Counted from the stretch's first letter, positions 26,751 through 36,744 are shown. The stretch: DNA of 64,000 bases from Tsuneonella litorea (GCF_025154015.1 NZ_JAOAMV010000007.1:1-64000); one strand, 5' to 3'. The notes: generated by a model not told the origin, from the letters alone. Numbers and translations: made by a program.

Positions 26751-28039
26751 AACACGGCGTCCAGCGCGTGGATGGTCACCCCGACGAGGCCGCCGACGAG
26801 CGTGCCGTTCATGCGGATGAACTGGAGGTCCCGGCCCACCGCGCTCTCGATCCGGTCGGTCACCGTGCGCGCGTCCCACCGGCGCACGGTTTCCGACACC
26901 AGCCGAACGATCTGCCCGCCGTAACGCTGGGCGATGCCGACCGCGGTACGCCTGGCGAGGCGGTTCACCTGCATCTGCAGCCGGGGGTCGCCCGCGAGCG
27001 AGCCGCCGAGATCGGTCAGGCTTTCGGTGACGATCCCGGGCAGCCCCCCGCCCGGTTCGCGCGCGGTCTTGATCAGGCTCGCGCGCAGCCGTTCCCACAC
27101 GCCGAGCCACCACGTCGCGACGGCCGGATTGTCGAGCAGGTCGTTCTTCGCCTTCTCGACTTTCGCGCGGGTCGCGGGATCGTGCAGCAGGTCGTGCGCG
27201 AGCTTCTCGAGACCCTCGTTGAGCTTTCCGCGCAATGGATGCTCCGGGTCGATCAGCACTTCGGCAAGCAGCTTGTACAGGCCATCGAGCACCGAGTTCG
27301 CCAGCTTCTCGTCGAGCCCGGTCCAGCGCACGAGTCCGTTGGCCTTCTCGTGGATCATGTCGCGGATCAGCGTCTCGTTCGCCTCGATCGTCAGGCCGGT
27401 CCAGCGGATCGCCGAATCGATCAGCGGAAGGTGGCGCCTGTCGGCGATGGCGGCGGTCAGCATCTGGCCCAGCAACGGGGCGACCTCGACCCGCGCGGCA
27501 ATCGCCTTGAGCCCGCCGCGCACCTGCGTGCCGAGCCGTTCGGGATCGAGCGATTCGAGGAACTCGGCGATCAGTTCCCCTGCGCCCGCGCGCAGCCGCG
27601 CCCCGGTGCCGCCCTGGGCCGGGGCGGCGAGGTATTCGCCGACCGCCTTTGCCAGGTTCATGTCGCTCATCCGCCGCGCGACGACGGCGGGGGTGAGGAA
27701 GTTGTCCTGCAGGAACGCCGCCATGGTGTCGGCGATGCGGTCCTTGTTCTCGGGAATGATCGCGGTGTGCGGGATCGGCAGGCCCAGCGGACGGCGGAAC
27801 AGCGCGGTCACCGCGAACCAGTCAGCAAGACCGCCGACCATGGCCGCCTCGGCGAATGCGCGCAGGTAGCCGATCGAGGGGTGAACGCCGAGGTACTGGC
27901 CCGTAAGCACGTACAGGCCCGCCATCGCCACCAGCATGCCGGTGGCGGTGCGGCGCATCGTGCGCGCGCGATCGGGATCGAGGCGAGTGCCCCCCATGCG
28001 CTGCCAACGCGCGAGGGGGGGCGGGGTTTCGCCGCTCAC
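26747..28039 (-). CDS. DUF445-family membrane protein
   Basis: The 430-residue protein matches DUF445 (YjiN/YheB-like): N-terminal membrane helices with FAEAAMVGGLADWFAVTALFRRPLGLPIPHTAIIPENKDRIADTMAAFL, split here as AMVGGLADWFAVTALF and PHTAIIPENKDRIADTM, a long amphipathic middle, and a C-terminal hydrophobic segment (RMNGTLVGGLVGVTIHALD; likely re-entrant or membrane-spanning). Function is not established. GTG start overlapping the RND gene stop (GTGA). Confidence 0.85.
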   Translation of the reverse strand: MSGETPPPLARWQRMGGTRLDPDRARTMRRTATGMLVAMAGLYVLTGQYLGVHPSIGYLRAFAEAAMVGGLADWFAVTALFRRPLGLPIPHTAIIPENKDRIADTMAAFLQDNFLTPAVVARRMSDMNLAKAVGEYLAAPAQGGTGARLRAGAGELIAEFLESLDPERLGTQVRGGLKAIAARVEVAPLLGQMLTAAIADRRHLPLIDSAIRWTGLTIEANETLIRDMIHEKANGLVRWTGLDEKLANSVLDGLYKLLAEVLIDPEHPLRGKLNEGLEKLAHDLLHDPATRAKVEKAKNDLLDNPAVATWWLGVWERLRASLIKTAREPGGGLPGIVTESLTDLGGSLAGDPRLQMQVNRLARRTAVGIAQRYGGQIVRLVSETVRRWDARTVTDRIESAVGRDLQFIRMNGTLVGGLVGVTIHALDAVF

Positions 28040-31000
28040 TCGGCCGGCAGGCCTTCGGGAGGTTTCGCTCCGGGACGCCGCGGCACCGTCACCTTGTCAT
28101 CGCCCGGCCGGAAGGTGAGGAACCGCTGGCGAAGCCAGGGACCGGCGCGCTTCTCGAAGCCGTCGGCCAGGCTGAACCCGGCGGGAATCAGCACCAGGGT
28201 GAGCACGGTCGACAGGATCAGGCCGCCGATCACCACCATCCCCATCGGCGCTCGCCAGGCGCCATCCCCCGACAGCGACAGCGCGGTCGGCACCATGCCG
28301 GCCACCATCGCGACGGTCGTCATCACGATCGGCTGGGCGCGCTTGTGGCCCGCGTCGAGGATCGCCTCGCGCTTGGGCACGCCGTGTTCCATTTCCTCGA
28401 TCGCGAAGTCGATGAGCAGGATCGAGTTCTTCGCAACGATGCCCAGCAGCATGAGGATGCCGATGTAGACCGGCATCGAGATCGGCACAGGGCTGCCGTT
28501 GGCGATCATGCCGATGAGCCACAGCCCGATGAGGCCGCCGAGCGGCGCGAGCAGCAGCGATGTCATGTTGACCAGCGGCGAGATGAACCGCCGATAGAGC
28601 AGCACGAGCACCGCGAAGACGAGGAAGATGCCGCTGATCACCGCGACGAGGAACGACTGGATGACCTCGGCTTGGCGCTTGTCCTGGCCCACCGGTTCGC
28701 TGCTGACCCCCTGCGGAAGGTCCTGCATGATCGGCAGCTTGCGGATCTCGGTCATCACGGGACCGGACACCGCGTCGGGCCCGAGATCGGCGCCCACGAC
28801 AACCCGGCGCGACTGGTTGTACCGCTGGATCTGGGTGGGGCCGGCGCCGAAGCTGATCTCGGCCACGCGGCTCAGGGGAACCGATCCGCCGGTCGCCGTC
28901 GGCACCGGCAGGTTCTCGATCGTCGACAGGTCCTGCCGCGAGCTGCGGGCAAGGATCACCCGGATCGGGATCTGGCGATCCGACAGCGAGAACTTGGCTG
29001 AATTCTGGTCGATCTCGCCCAGCGTGGCGATGCGGATCGCCTGGCTGAGCGCCGCCGTCGTGACGCCAAGCGAGGCGGCCAGGTCCATGCGCGGGCGGAT
29101 GATCAGCTCGGGCCGCTTGAGGTCGGCCGCGATCCGCGGCGCAACCACGCCCGGGACCGAGCGCATCTGTTCGACCAGCGTCTGTGCGGTTCTTTCGAGC
29201 AGCGCGGGATCGCTGCCCGAGAGCATGACCGACAACGCCCGGCCGCTTCCGCCGCCGCCGCCGTCGAAGCCCTGGAAGTTGACCTGCGCGTCGGGGATCG
29301 TCTGGAGTTCGGGCGTCAGGCGCTTCTCGAACTCCGCGGTCTTGATGTCGCGTTCCGCCGCGGGCTTGAGCGCCACGTAGAGCGTCGCCGAACCTTCGCG
29401 TACCGATTCGAGGACCCGGACCACTTCGGGCTGGCGCTGCAGCAGGTCCGATGCGCGTTCGGCGAGGGCCGCGGTCTGTTCCAGCGTCGTGCCGGGGACC
29501 ATCTGCAGCGAAACCCGGGTCGTATCGTTGTTCTCTTCGGGCTGGAACTGGCTGGGCATCATGGCGAACATCGCGATCGTCGCGATGAAGGCGAGGAAGC
29601 CGACGCAGAAGGCATAGAAGCGGTGGTCGCGCGCGCGGGCCAGGAATCGCTTGCCGGAAAAGCGCGTGCGCTCGGTCCACCCGTTCGCATCGAAACCGCG
29701 GACCGCGCCGTAGAGCAGCCCGGCGAGGAACGTCGCCAGCCAGCCGGCCAGGAACGCCGGAACGAAACCCCCGAACAGCGCGCCCACCGTGATCGCGAAC
29801 GTCGATGGCGGCTCGACCAGCGGATTCACCGGTGCGTTCGCCGCCTGCACGATCGATCCGGCCATGGCCAGCGCGCCGAGCAGAAGGGCCGGAACGTAGT
29901 AGGCCAGCCGGGCGGGCGCATAGGCGACCCGCGCCCGCATCGCGTGGCTCCGGCGCGAATCGAGCGTCCAGTTCAGGACGCGCATGTAGAAGTCCATCGC
30001 GCGGCCCTCGCCATGGGCAGCTTCGCCGTGCGCGCGCAGGAAATAGGCGGCGACCATCGGGGTGATCATGCGGGCGACGGCGAGGCTGCACAGCACCGCG
30101 ACCACCACCGTCAGGCCGAACGGCTTGAAGAACTCGCCCGGGATGCCCGGCATGAGGCCGACCGGCAGGAACACCGCCACGATCGAGAACGTCGTCGCGA
30201 CGACCGCCAGCCCGATCTCGTCGGCCGCGTCGATGCTCGCCTGATAGGCCGACTTGCCCATGCGCATATGGCGCACGATGTTCTCGATCTCGACGATCGC
30301 GTCATCGACCAGCACCCCCGCCACGAGCCCGAGTGCCAGCAGCGACAGCGTGTTGAGGTTGAACCCCAGCAGGTCCATGAACCAGAACGTGGGGATCGCC
30401 GACAAGGGGATCGCGATCGCGCTGATGATCGTCGCCCGCCAGTCGCGCAGGAAGAAGAACACGACCACAATGGCGAGGATCGCGCCCTCGATCATCGCCG
30501 CCATCGAGCTTTCGTATTGGCTCTTGGTGTAATCGACCGGGGTGAACAGGTCGGTGAAGCGCACGCCCGGGTTCTCGGCCTCGATCTTCCTGAGCACGCG
30601 GACCGCGTCGTCGTAGACCGATACGTCGGACGTGCCCCGTGCCCGCTCGATCGAGAAGGTGACGACTTCGCGGCCGTTGAGCTTGGAATACCGCGTCCGT
30701 TCCGAATAGCTGTCGGTGACTTCCGCCACGTCGGCCAGCTTGACCGTGCGGCCGCCGCCGAGGTTGATCTGGCTCTGGCCCAGTTCGTAGGCGCCCTGGG
30801 CGTTGCCCAGAACGCGGACCGACTGGCGCGAGCCGGCGATCTCGGTCTGGCCGCCGGCGGCGTTCACGTTGGTCTGGCGCAGGACGTTGTTGATGTCGCG
30901 CGCGGTCACCCCCAGCGCCTGCATCCGCGCGGGATCGACCACCACGCGAATCTGCCGGTCGACGCCGCCGCCGCGGCTGACCTTGGCCATGCCCTCGACC

Positions 31001-31512
31001 GAAAGCAGCTGGCGGCTGACGGTGTCGTCGATGAACCAGCTGAGCTGTTCGAGCGTCATGTCGTCGGCGCTGACGGCGAAGTAGCCGAGCAGGCTGCCGC
31101 CGTTGACCTCGACCTTGCGCACCTGCGGCTCGAGAATGCCTTCGGGCAGGTCGCCGCGGATCTGGTCGACCGCGTTCTTCACCTCGGCCACCGCGTCGTT
31201 CGAATCGGTGCCCACGGTGAAGAACACGAAGGTGTTCGAATTGCCTTCCGACGCGGTCGAGGTGATTTCCTCGACCCCGTTGATCGAGCGGACCGCGCCC
31301 TCGATCTTCTGGGTGATCTGGGTCTCGACCTCGGTCGGTGCCGCGCCGGGCTGGGTGACGTTGATGGTCACCGCCGGAAAGTCGACTTCCGGGAAGTTGA
31401 TCACCGTCATCCGGTTGAAGGCGACAAGCCCGGCGATGAGCAGGCCGGCGAACAGGATGATCGGGATCACCGGGTTGCGAATCGACCAGGCGGAGATGTT
31501 GCGCAGGTTCAT
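28036..31512 (-). CDS. RND efflux permease (HAE1 type) with extra membrane insertion
   Basis: The 1158-residue inner-membrane pump starts MNLRNISAWSIRNPV. Proton-relay Asp pair is present in TM4 (LVAGVLVDDAIVEIEN); both porter-domain halves and the C-terminal GIVAKNSILLIDFA motif are intact. Typical HAE1 pumps have about 1030-1060 residues. Here about 100 extra residues (roughly 524-630) sit between TM6 and TM7, with two or three added hydrophobic stretches (YVPALLLGALAMAGSIVQA; TFAITVGALFGGFVPAFLAG; WLATFLAGLLYGAV). The adaptor gene is 10 bp upstream; no outer-membrane channel gene is nearby. Drug or lipid export is inferred. Confidence 0.9.
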   Translation of the reverse strand: MNLRNISAWSIRNPVIPIILFAGLLIAGLVAFNRMTVINFPEVDFPAVTINVTQPGAAPTEVETQITQKIEGAVRSINGVEEITSTASEGNSNTFVFFTVGTDSNDAVAEVKNAVDQIRGDLPEGILEPQVRKVEVNGGSLLGYFAVSADDMTLEQLSWFIDDTVSRQLLSVEGMAKVSRGGGVDRQIRVVVDPARMQALGVTARDINNVLRQTNVNAAGGQTEIAGSRQSVRVLGNAQGAYELGQSQINLGGGRTVKLADVAEVTDSYSERTRYSKLNGREVVTFSIERARGTSDVSVYDDAVRVLRKIEAENPGVRFTDLFTPVDYTKSQYESSMAAMIEGAILAIVVVFFFLRDWRATIISAIAIPLSAIPTFWFMDLLGFNLNTLSLLALGLVAGVLVDDAIVEIENIVRHMRMGKSAYQASIDAADEIGLAVVATTFSIVAVFLPVGLMPGIPGEFFKPFGLTVVVAVLCSLAVARMITPMVAAYFLRAHGEAAHGEGRAMDFYMRVLNWTLDSRRSHAMRARVAYAPARLAYYVPALLLGALAMAGSIVQAANAPVNPLVEPPSTFAITVGALFGGFVPAFLAGWLATFLAGLLYGAVRGFDANGWTERTRFSGKRFLARARDHRFYAFCVGFLAFIATIAMFAMMPSQFQPEENNDTTRVSLQMVPGTTLEQTAALAERASDLLQRQPEVVRVLESVREGSATLYVALKPAAERDIKTAEFEKRLTPELQTIPDAQVNFQGFDGGGGGSGRALSVMLSGSDPALLERTAQTLVEQMRSVPGVVAPRIAADLKRPELIIRPRMDLAASLGVTTAALSQAIRIATLGEIDQNSAKFSLSDRQIPIRVILARSSRQDLSTIENLPVPTATGGSVPLSRVAEISFGAGPTQIQRYNQSRRVVVGADLGPDAVSGPVMTEIRKLPIMQDLPQGVSSEPVGQDKRQAEVIQSFLVAVISGIFLVFAVLVLLYRRFISPLVNMTSLLLAPLGGLIGLWLIGMIANGSPVPISMPVYIGILMLLGIVAKNSILLIDFAIEEMEHGVPKREAILDAGHKRAQPIVMTTVAMVAGMVPTALSLSGDGAWRAPMGMVVIGGLILSTVLTLVLIPAGFSLADGFEKRAGPWLRQRFLTFRPGDDKVTVPRRPGAKPPEGLPAE

Positions 31513-31522
31513 GGGTCGCGCC

Positions 31523-32695
31523 TCAGCGGCCAGCCGTGGGCTTGACCTTGTCACCCTCGGCAAGGAACCCGCCGGCACGCAGCACGACCCGTTCGGCTCC
31601 GGTCAGCCCTTCGACGACCGCGATCCCGTCGGGAGTGATGAGCCCGGTCTTGATCGGCCGGCGCTCGACCTTGTCGTCCTTGTTCACGATGAGGACGAAC
31701 GGCCCCCGCTCGTCGCTCTGGATGGCGGATTCGGGGAGCTTGGGAGCGACCAGGGTGCCGCTCGCGATTTGGGCCGTGGCGAAGCCGCCCGGCCGCAGTT
31801 CGGGCGCGTAGGCCAGCGCGATGCGCGCCTCGCCCTGGCGGGACTGCTGGTCGATCGTGGGGCTGATCTGCCAGACCTGCCCAGTGAACGAGGCATCGCT
31901 CGACACCGGGGTGACCGTGGCCGCAGTACCGACCGAAATCCGGGCGAGGTTTTCCTCGCTCAGCCGGGCGCGCAGTTCCATCTCGCCGTCCTTGGCGATC
32001 GTGAACAGCGGACCGCCGCCGGCGCCGACCGTCTGGCCCGGTTCGACCGACCGGGTCAGTACCAGGCCCGAGGCCGGTGCATAGATGTTGAGCCGCGCGG
32101 TGCGCGCTTGAAGCTCGCCGAGCGTGGCTCGGGCCACGCCAACGCGGGCGCGGGCGGCGTCGCGGGTGGCGGTCAGCCGGTCGACATCGGCCTGGGAAAT
32201 GAAACCACGATCCACCAGCTTGAGCGCCCGGTCGAGGTTGGCCTGCGCGAGGTTGAGGTCGGACTGCGCAACCCCGATCTGCGCGCGGGCACCTTCGATC
32301 TGCTGGTTCTGCACCGAGCGGTCGATCGAGACGAGAACCTGGCCCTGGCGCACCCAATCGCCCTCGTCGGCGGAAACTGCGACCACCCGGCCGCCTTCGC
32401 CGACCGAGCCGACGGGAATCTCGCGGCGCGCGGCGAGCGTGCCGTTGGCGCTGATCGTCCCTTCGATCGTCGCGCGGCCCGGGCTCACCACGGTGACCAC
32501 GGGGACCAGCGCATCATCCCCGGCCGGAGCTGCGCTATCGGAACCACTGGCATAGACATAGATCGCGACGACGAGCGCGAAAGCCGCGGCAATACCCCAG
32601 ATTGCCAACTTTCGCCGACGCTTCGCACCTTCGCCGGAATCGTCCAGCACGGGTACGGCTTCTTCGTCTGGTACGACGGTGGTTTCGTAGTTCAT
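31523..32695 (-). CDS. RND periplasmic adaptor (membrane-fusion protein)
   Basis: The 390-residue protein has a short cytoplasmic N-terminus, one membrane helix (LAIWGIAAAFALVVAIYVYA, about 31-50), a split lipoyl-like domain (GGRVVAVSADEGDWVRQGQVLVSID, seen as GDWVRQGQVL, and INIYAPASGLVLTRSVEPG-like NIYAPASGLVLTR), a helical hairpin (about 125-190) and a beta-barrel domain. It links the RND pump to an outer-membrane channel. ATG at 32695 has AGGA just upstream. Confidence 0.9.
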   Translation of the reverse strand: MNYETTVVPDEEAVPVLDDSGEGAKRRRKLAIWGIAAAFALVVAIYVYASGSDSAAPAGDDALVPVVTVVSPGRATIEGTISANGTLAARREIPVGSVGEGGRVVAVSADEGDWVRQGQVLVSIDRSVQNQQIEGARAQIGVAQSDLNLAQANLDRALKLVDRGFISQADVDRLTATRDAARARVGVARATLGELQARTARLNIYAPASGLVLTRSVEPGQTVGAGGGPLFTIAKDGEMELRARLSEENLARISVGTAATVTPVSSDASFTGQVWQISPTIDQQSRQGEARIALAYAPELRPGGFATAQIASGTLVAPKLPESAIQSDERGPFVLIVNKDDKVERRPIKTGLITPDGIAVVEGLTGAERVVLRAGGFLAEGDKVKPTAGR

Positions 32696-32847
32696 CTGAT
32701 CCTGCCCTGCCGAGCCCCGCGGTGTATTACGCCAATAGGGCACTGCGCGCAAGCGCGCCAGATGGGCATAGACCCAGGGGAGAGACAGGGCAATTGCGCG
32801 CTCGACGGGCGGTCGGTCGGGACCGACGAGCGTCGCCCGCGGACGAA

Positions 32848-34626
32848 TCAGCCCCGCACGCGCCAGACCAGCAGGCCGCTGCCTTGCGGGATGGCGACCG
32901 GCTCGAGCCAGTCGGGGACCTGTCCGGCGAGCAGCGCGGCCATGAAGCCGTGCGGTGCGGCGGCGGCATACCGCATCGGCTCGACCAGGTCGGGGCAGAT
33001 CGCGACATATCGCGTACCGCGCCGAAGCAGGGTGGCGTGGGTCGTTTCATCGGGACCGATGAAGGCCGTGATAGTGGTCCGCATCGCGGCGGCGCCGCGG
33101 TGATGACCGGTCGCGATGACCGTGCGGTCGGTGGCGAACAGGATCTGGGGGCCGACGTCGAGCGGGGCCAGAACCTCGCCCGGGGGAAGCTGGTGGAACA
33201 CCGCCGCGCCCCGGTCGACCCGGCAGGCGGATACCCGCGGGGCGATCTCGCCGCTGGCCGCGCGGGCGGGGCGCGCGATCGCGAAGAGGGTAATCGGCAT
33301 GGCCGGCAGCAGCGCGAGCGCCATGGCCGCCAGCGCCAGCGCCCGCCGTCCGGGTCGGCGCAGGTTGCGCGCCGAGCGCAACCATTCCCGCACCAGCCAG
33401 CCCAGTGGAACGGCCGCCAGCGCACCGGCGACCGCGCCGGCGCGCACGACGAGAAGCGAGATCATGAACGCCGCGCCCAGGATCAGCGAGTAGTCCTGCC
33501 ACCAGCGCCGCAGCCATCCCGAGCTGCGGCCGGCGAGCTGCAGGGAGGCCATGAGCGCCACCATCGGGGGAATCACGACCTGAAGGATGACCGCCGCCGG
33601 CTGTTGCCACACCGGCAGGCCTTCGCCGACCGCCTGATACCAGAACGTGTCGACGAGGGGATCGAGCTCGGCGAAGGCACCGGTCGTGCAGCTTGGCGCG
33701 AACGACACCAGCGTCGCCGCACCGAGTGCCGCGACAAGGGTGAGTCCCGTCACTTGCGCGAAGCGTGGCAACGGCTCGAGGCGGGCCAGGCCCGTGGTCG
33801 CAAGGGCGCCCAGCGTAAACGCTCCGAGGTGCGCGGGACTGATCGCGTCGCAATGCTGCGACAGGTCGGCAAACCCGCGGGTCATCGCAAAAAGCGCGAG
33901 CGAACCGGTCGCGAGACCCTGCATGGTGCCCACGAACCACCACTTGTCGTGGCGGTCCCGCAGCCAGCGCAGGGCGGTGACCCCGCAGATCGCGGCGGCC
34001 AGCGGCAGCCCTTCGATCGATATCGACAGCCAGGCCGCCATCGCCAGCCCGGCGATCCATCCTCCGAGGTACGGGCGGCGCGCCATCAGCGCATTCATCA
34101 CTGCGAGCGCGCAGACGATCTGCCAGCCGTGGTGATCGATCCGCATCGGTCGCATCTGCTCGATCACCGGAACCGACAGCGCCATCGCGAGACACGCGAA
34201 GCCGGCCGTTTCCCCGCCGAGCAGTCGCCAGGCGATGCGGCCGGCAAGGAGAAGCGCGACGGCCATGGTGGCCAGCGGCACGACGATCAGCGCGACGGTT
34301 TCGGCGGCAGGCTGTCCAACCAGCCCGCGCAGAAGCAGCACGACCGCCGCGATCGGCAGGTCGACGAGCCGCGACCAGTGCATCGGCACACCCCCGTTGA
34401 CGGCGTCGATCCGGTGCTGGCTGAGGTCGAACCAGTTCTGGCCGGCGATGAGATCGCGGACCTGCAGGAGCCGCAGCGTGTCGTCGGGATCGGGAAACTG
34501 GTAGGCGATGATCGCCGACAGGTTGGTGACGATCAGCAGCGCCGAGATCATCAGCCATGCGAGCACGGCACGCGCGACAAGTTCGGACGTGAAGGCCGGT
34601 CGTCGCCGCTCCACGAACAGGGTCAT
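32848..34626 (-). CDS. polytopic GT-C-fold (STT3-like) membrane protein
   Basis: The 592-residue protein has about 12 hydrophobic helices and a soluble C-terminal domain (from about 460). Near the N-terminus, PDPDDTLRLLQVRDLI with DD, then NWFDLSQHRID and MHWSRLVDLP, resemble the first acidic loop of STT3/AglB oligosaccharyltransferases and other GT-C enzymes. MRPMRIDHHGWQ carries the DHH pair also seen in that family. Its ATG overlaps the gtrA-like stop. A lipid-linked sugar transfer role at the periplasmic face is inferred from motifs and neighbours; no substrate can be named. Confidence 0.65.
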   Translation of the reverse strand: MTLFVERRRPAFTSELVARAVLAWLMISALLIVTNLSAIIAYQFPDPDDTLRLLQVRDLIAGQNWFDLSQHRIDAVNGGVPMHWSRLVDLPIAAVVLLLRGLVGQPAAETVALIVVPLATMAVALLLAGRIAWRLLGGETAGFACLAMALSVPVIEQMRPMRIDHHGWQIVCALAVMNALMARRPYLGGWIAGLAMAAWLSISIEGLPLAAAICGVTALRWLRDRHDKWWFVGTMQGLATGSLALFAMTRGFADLSQHCDAISPAHLGAFTLGALATTGLARLEPLPRFAQVTGLTLVAALGAATLVSFAPSCTTGAFAELDPLVDTFWYQAVGEGLPVWQQPAAVILQVVIPPMVALMASLQLAGRSSGWLRRWWQDYSLILGAAFMISLLVVRAGAVAGALAAVPLGWLVREWLRSARNLRRPGRRALALAAMALALLPAMPITLFAIARPARAASGEIAPRVSACRVDRGAAVFHQLPPGEVLAPLDVGPQILFATDRTVIATGHHRGAAAMRTTITAFIGPDETTHATLLRRGTRYVAICPDLVEPMRYAAAAPHGFMAALLAGQVPDWLEPVAIPQGSGLLVWRVRG

Positions 34627-35042
34627 GCCGCCGCTCCATCGCCGCGGAACACGATCCGGTTGCGCAGCATCCATGTGACGGTGAAGCTCGCCGCGATCGC
34701 GATCAGCTTGGCGAGCCGCGGGTCGAAGCCGGCGAGGTCGCCGATCCCGACGATGCAAGTCGTCAGCGCCAGGCCGACCATCGCCGAACCGACGAACAGG
34801 GCCTTTTGCCGGGTCCGCCGGATGCCCCGCTCGGCGACGCTGTCGGTAAAGACCGTGCGGCTGGATAGCAGCCAGTGGGCCGCGATGCCGAAAGCATAAC
34901 CGGCGGCCGACGCGGCGGCGGCAGGCACGGCGAGCGCGAGCAGGGCCAGGAAGCTGCCCATGTCCACTGCAAGCGCGCCCACGCTCGCCAGGCCGTAGCG
35001 GACGAGCCGCCGATCGGCGATGCTGACGAGTCTGGCGAACAT
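34623..35042 (-). CDS. GtrA-family membrane protein
   Basis: About 139 residues with four predicted helices (LASVGALAVDMGSFLALLAL; AAAASAAGYAFGIAAHWLLS; LFVGSAMVGLALTTCIVGIG; LAKLIAIAASFTVTWMLRN) and the GtrA end NRIVFRG. GtrA proteins are thought to flip or move polyprenyl-phosphate-linked sugars. ATG 35042 has GGGAG nine bases before it; a GTG at 35132 with GGGAGGGAAGG is a possible longer start. Coupled to the GT-C-like gene, which fits a sugar-transfer pathway. Confidence 0.82.
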   Translation of the reverse strand: MFARLVSIADRRLVRYGLASVGALAVDMGSFLALLALAVPAAAASAAGYAFGIAAHWLLSSRTVFTDSVAERGIRRTRQKALFVGSAMVGLALTTCIVGIGDLAGFDPRLAKLIAIAASFTVTWMLRNRIVFRGDGAAA

Positions 35043-35160
35043 CGAACCCGCTCCCGGTAGTGCCTGCACGCACGCGCGCGCGGCAGCGTGGACCGATTGT
35101 CGGACGATCTGGTTAAGGATTGCAGAATCCACGCGCCTTCCCTCCCGCGCGCGCCGTCGG

Positions 35161-36744
35161 TCAGGCGACCTTGCGGCCGACGGACACGCGGGTCGGAACC
35201 GCGCGGACCGAACCGAGCGCAGCAGCCTGGTCGTCGGTGATCTCTCGCTGCGGAAGGGCCTTCTCGGCACCCCCGAATTGACCTTCGTCGCCCGCCTCGT
35301 GGTACTCGGCATCCTCGTTCACGCACCAGGTGTCGTATAGACGAGTCCCGGCGAGGATGTTCTCGACCGTCAGCATCGCGGTCATCATCGCGTGGTCCTG
35401 GTTGTTGTAGCGGTGCATTCCGTTGCGGCCCACGAGGTGGAGCGTCGGGTGCTTCTCCTCGAGCTCGAAACGCATCGCGGCGACATTCGCGGCATACGTC
35501 TCGTCGTAGACCGGATAGGCCTTTTCCTGGCGCACGACCGCGCCGCCCTTGACCTTCGCCGGGTCGAGCAGGCCGAGGATTTCCATCTCGTCGGTCGCGA
35601 GCCTGACGAGGTCGTCGTCCGCCATCGACCACAGCCCGTCGCCTTCGAAGCAGAAGTATTCGAGGCCGACGCAGGCCATGTTCTCGTCGGGCACCATCTC
35701 GGGGCTCCACGAACGGAAGTTCTGCACGCGGCCGACCTTCACCTTGCTGTCGTGGATGTAGATCCAGTTGTCGGGAAACAGGTCCTCGCCCTCGACCATC
35801 AGCGCGACGGTCAGGAAGTCGCGGTACTTGAGGTTCGCGGCGTTGAGCGTCGTGTCGGGCAGCGGGTGCAGGCGCGCGGCCAGCTCGCGCATCGGCGCGC
35901 TGCTGATCGCGTTCGCGGCCTTCACGACGACCTTGCGGCCATCCTTCGCGGTCGCGGTCATCCGCCAGCCGCCGCGGCCGTCGGCGGCGAGCTGCTCGAG
36001 GCCGTGTCCCATCACGACCGTGCCGAGCCCGGTCGCCTCGATCTTGTCGCGCGCGGCGTCCCACATCATGCCGGGGCCCTGGCGCGGGTAGCGGAAGGTC
36101 TCCAGCAGCGTCTTGACCGCCTGCCCGTCGTTGGGCCGCTTGTTTAGCCCAAGCGACCGCTTGAGCCCGTCGATCACCGCGCCCCACAGCGACAGGCCCT
36201 TGATCCGCTGCGCGGCCCAGTCGGCGCTCATCTCGTTGCAGGGCATCCCCCACACCTTCTCGGTATAGGTCTTGAAGAAAATCGAATAGAGCCGCTTGCC
36301 GAACTGGTTGCTGGTCCAGTCCTCGAAGCTGCGCACCTCGCGCACCGGGAATAGCTTGGACCAGGCATAGCTTGCCATGCAGGCGGCCGAACGCAGCACG
36401 CCCAGGTTCCACAGCGCCTCGAACGCGCGCAGCGGATAGCTGTAGAACTTGCCCTCGTAGTAGATGCGGCTCATCCGGGGGCGCTGGATGAAGTCGTCGG
36501 GCAGGATCTCGTTCCACAGGTCGACGACCGCCTGCGACTTGGAAAAGAACCGGTGACCGCCGATGTCGAACCGATAGCCTTCGTGCTCCACTGTCCGGCT
36601 GATGCCGCCGACGTAGGTCGCGTCCTTCTCGACGATGGCGACGGTCTTGCCGGCCTTGGTCAGCAGGTATCCCGCGGTCAGCCCCGCGGGTCCGGCGCCG
36701 ATGATCGCGACGTCGACAGTCAACTCGTGCGGCGTATTCGTCAT
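35161..36744 (-). CDS. UDP-galactopyranose-mutase-like FAD oxidoreductase
   Basis: The 527-residue flavoprotein begins with a Rossmann fingerprint IIGAGPAGLTAGYLL and KDATYVGGISRTV, then FDIGGHRFFSK, typical of UDP-galactopyranose mutase and related NAD(P)/FAD enzymes. C-terminal LHLVGRNGMHRYNNQDHAM is the second FAD contact. It lies upstream of gtrA and the GT-C gene on the same strand. A role in making or modifying an activated sugar or polyprenyl precursor is inferred from context; carotenoid-type or protoporphyrinogen-type chemistry cannot be excluded. Confidence 0.75.
   Translation of the reverse strand: MTNTPHELTVDVAIIGAGPAGLTAGYLLTKAGKTVAIVEKDATYVGGISRTVEHEGYRFDIGGHRFFSKSQAVVDLWNEILPDDFIQRPRMSRIYYEGKFYSYPLRAFEALWNLGVLRSAACMASYAWSKLFPVREVRSFEDWTSNQFGKRLYSIFFKTYTEKVWGMPCNEMSADWAAQRIKGLSLWGAVIDGLKRSLGLNKRPNDGQAVKTLLETFRYPRQGPGMMWDAARDKIEATGLGTVVMGHGLEQLAADGRGGWRMTATAKDGRKVVVKAANAISSAPMRELAARLHPLPDTTLNAANLKYRDFLTVALMVEGEDLFPDNWIYIHDSKVKVGRVQNFRSWSPEMVPDENMACVGLEYFCFEGDGLWSMADDDLVRLATDEMEILGLLDPAKVKGGAVVRQEKAYPVYDETYAANVAAMRFELEEKHPTLHLVGRNGMHRYNNQDHAMMTAMLTVENILAGTRLYDTWCVNEDAEYHEAGDEGQFGGAEKALPQREITDDQAAALGSVRAVPTRVSVGRKVA

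Noticed and set aside
29623-31545. 640-codon plus-strand frame opposite the RND pump
   Set aside because: Low-complexity Arg/Asp/His protein antisense to a clearly coding gene.
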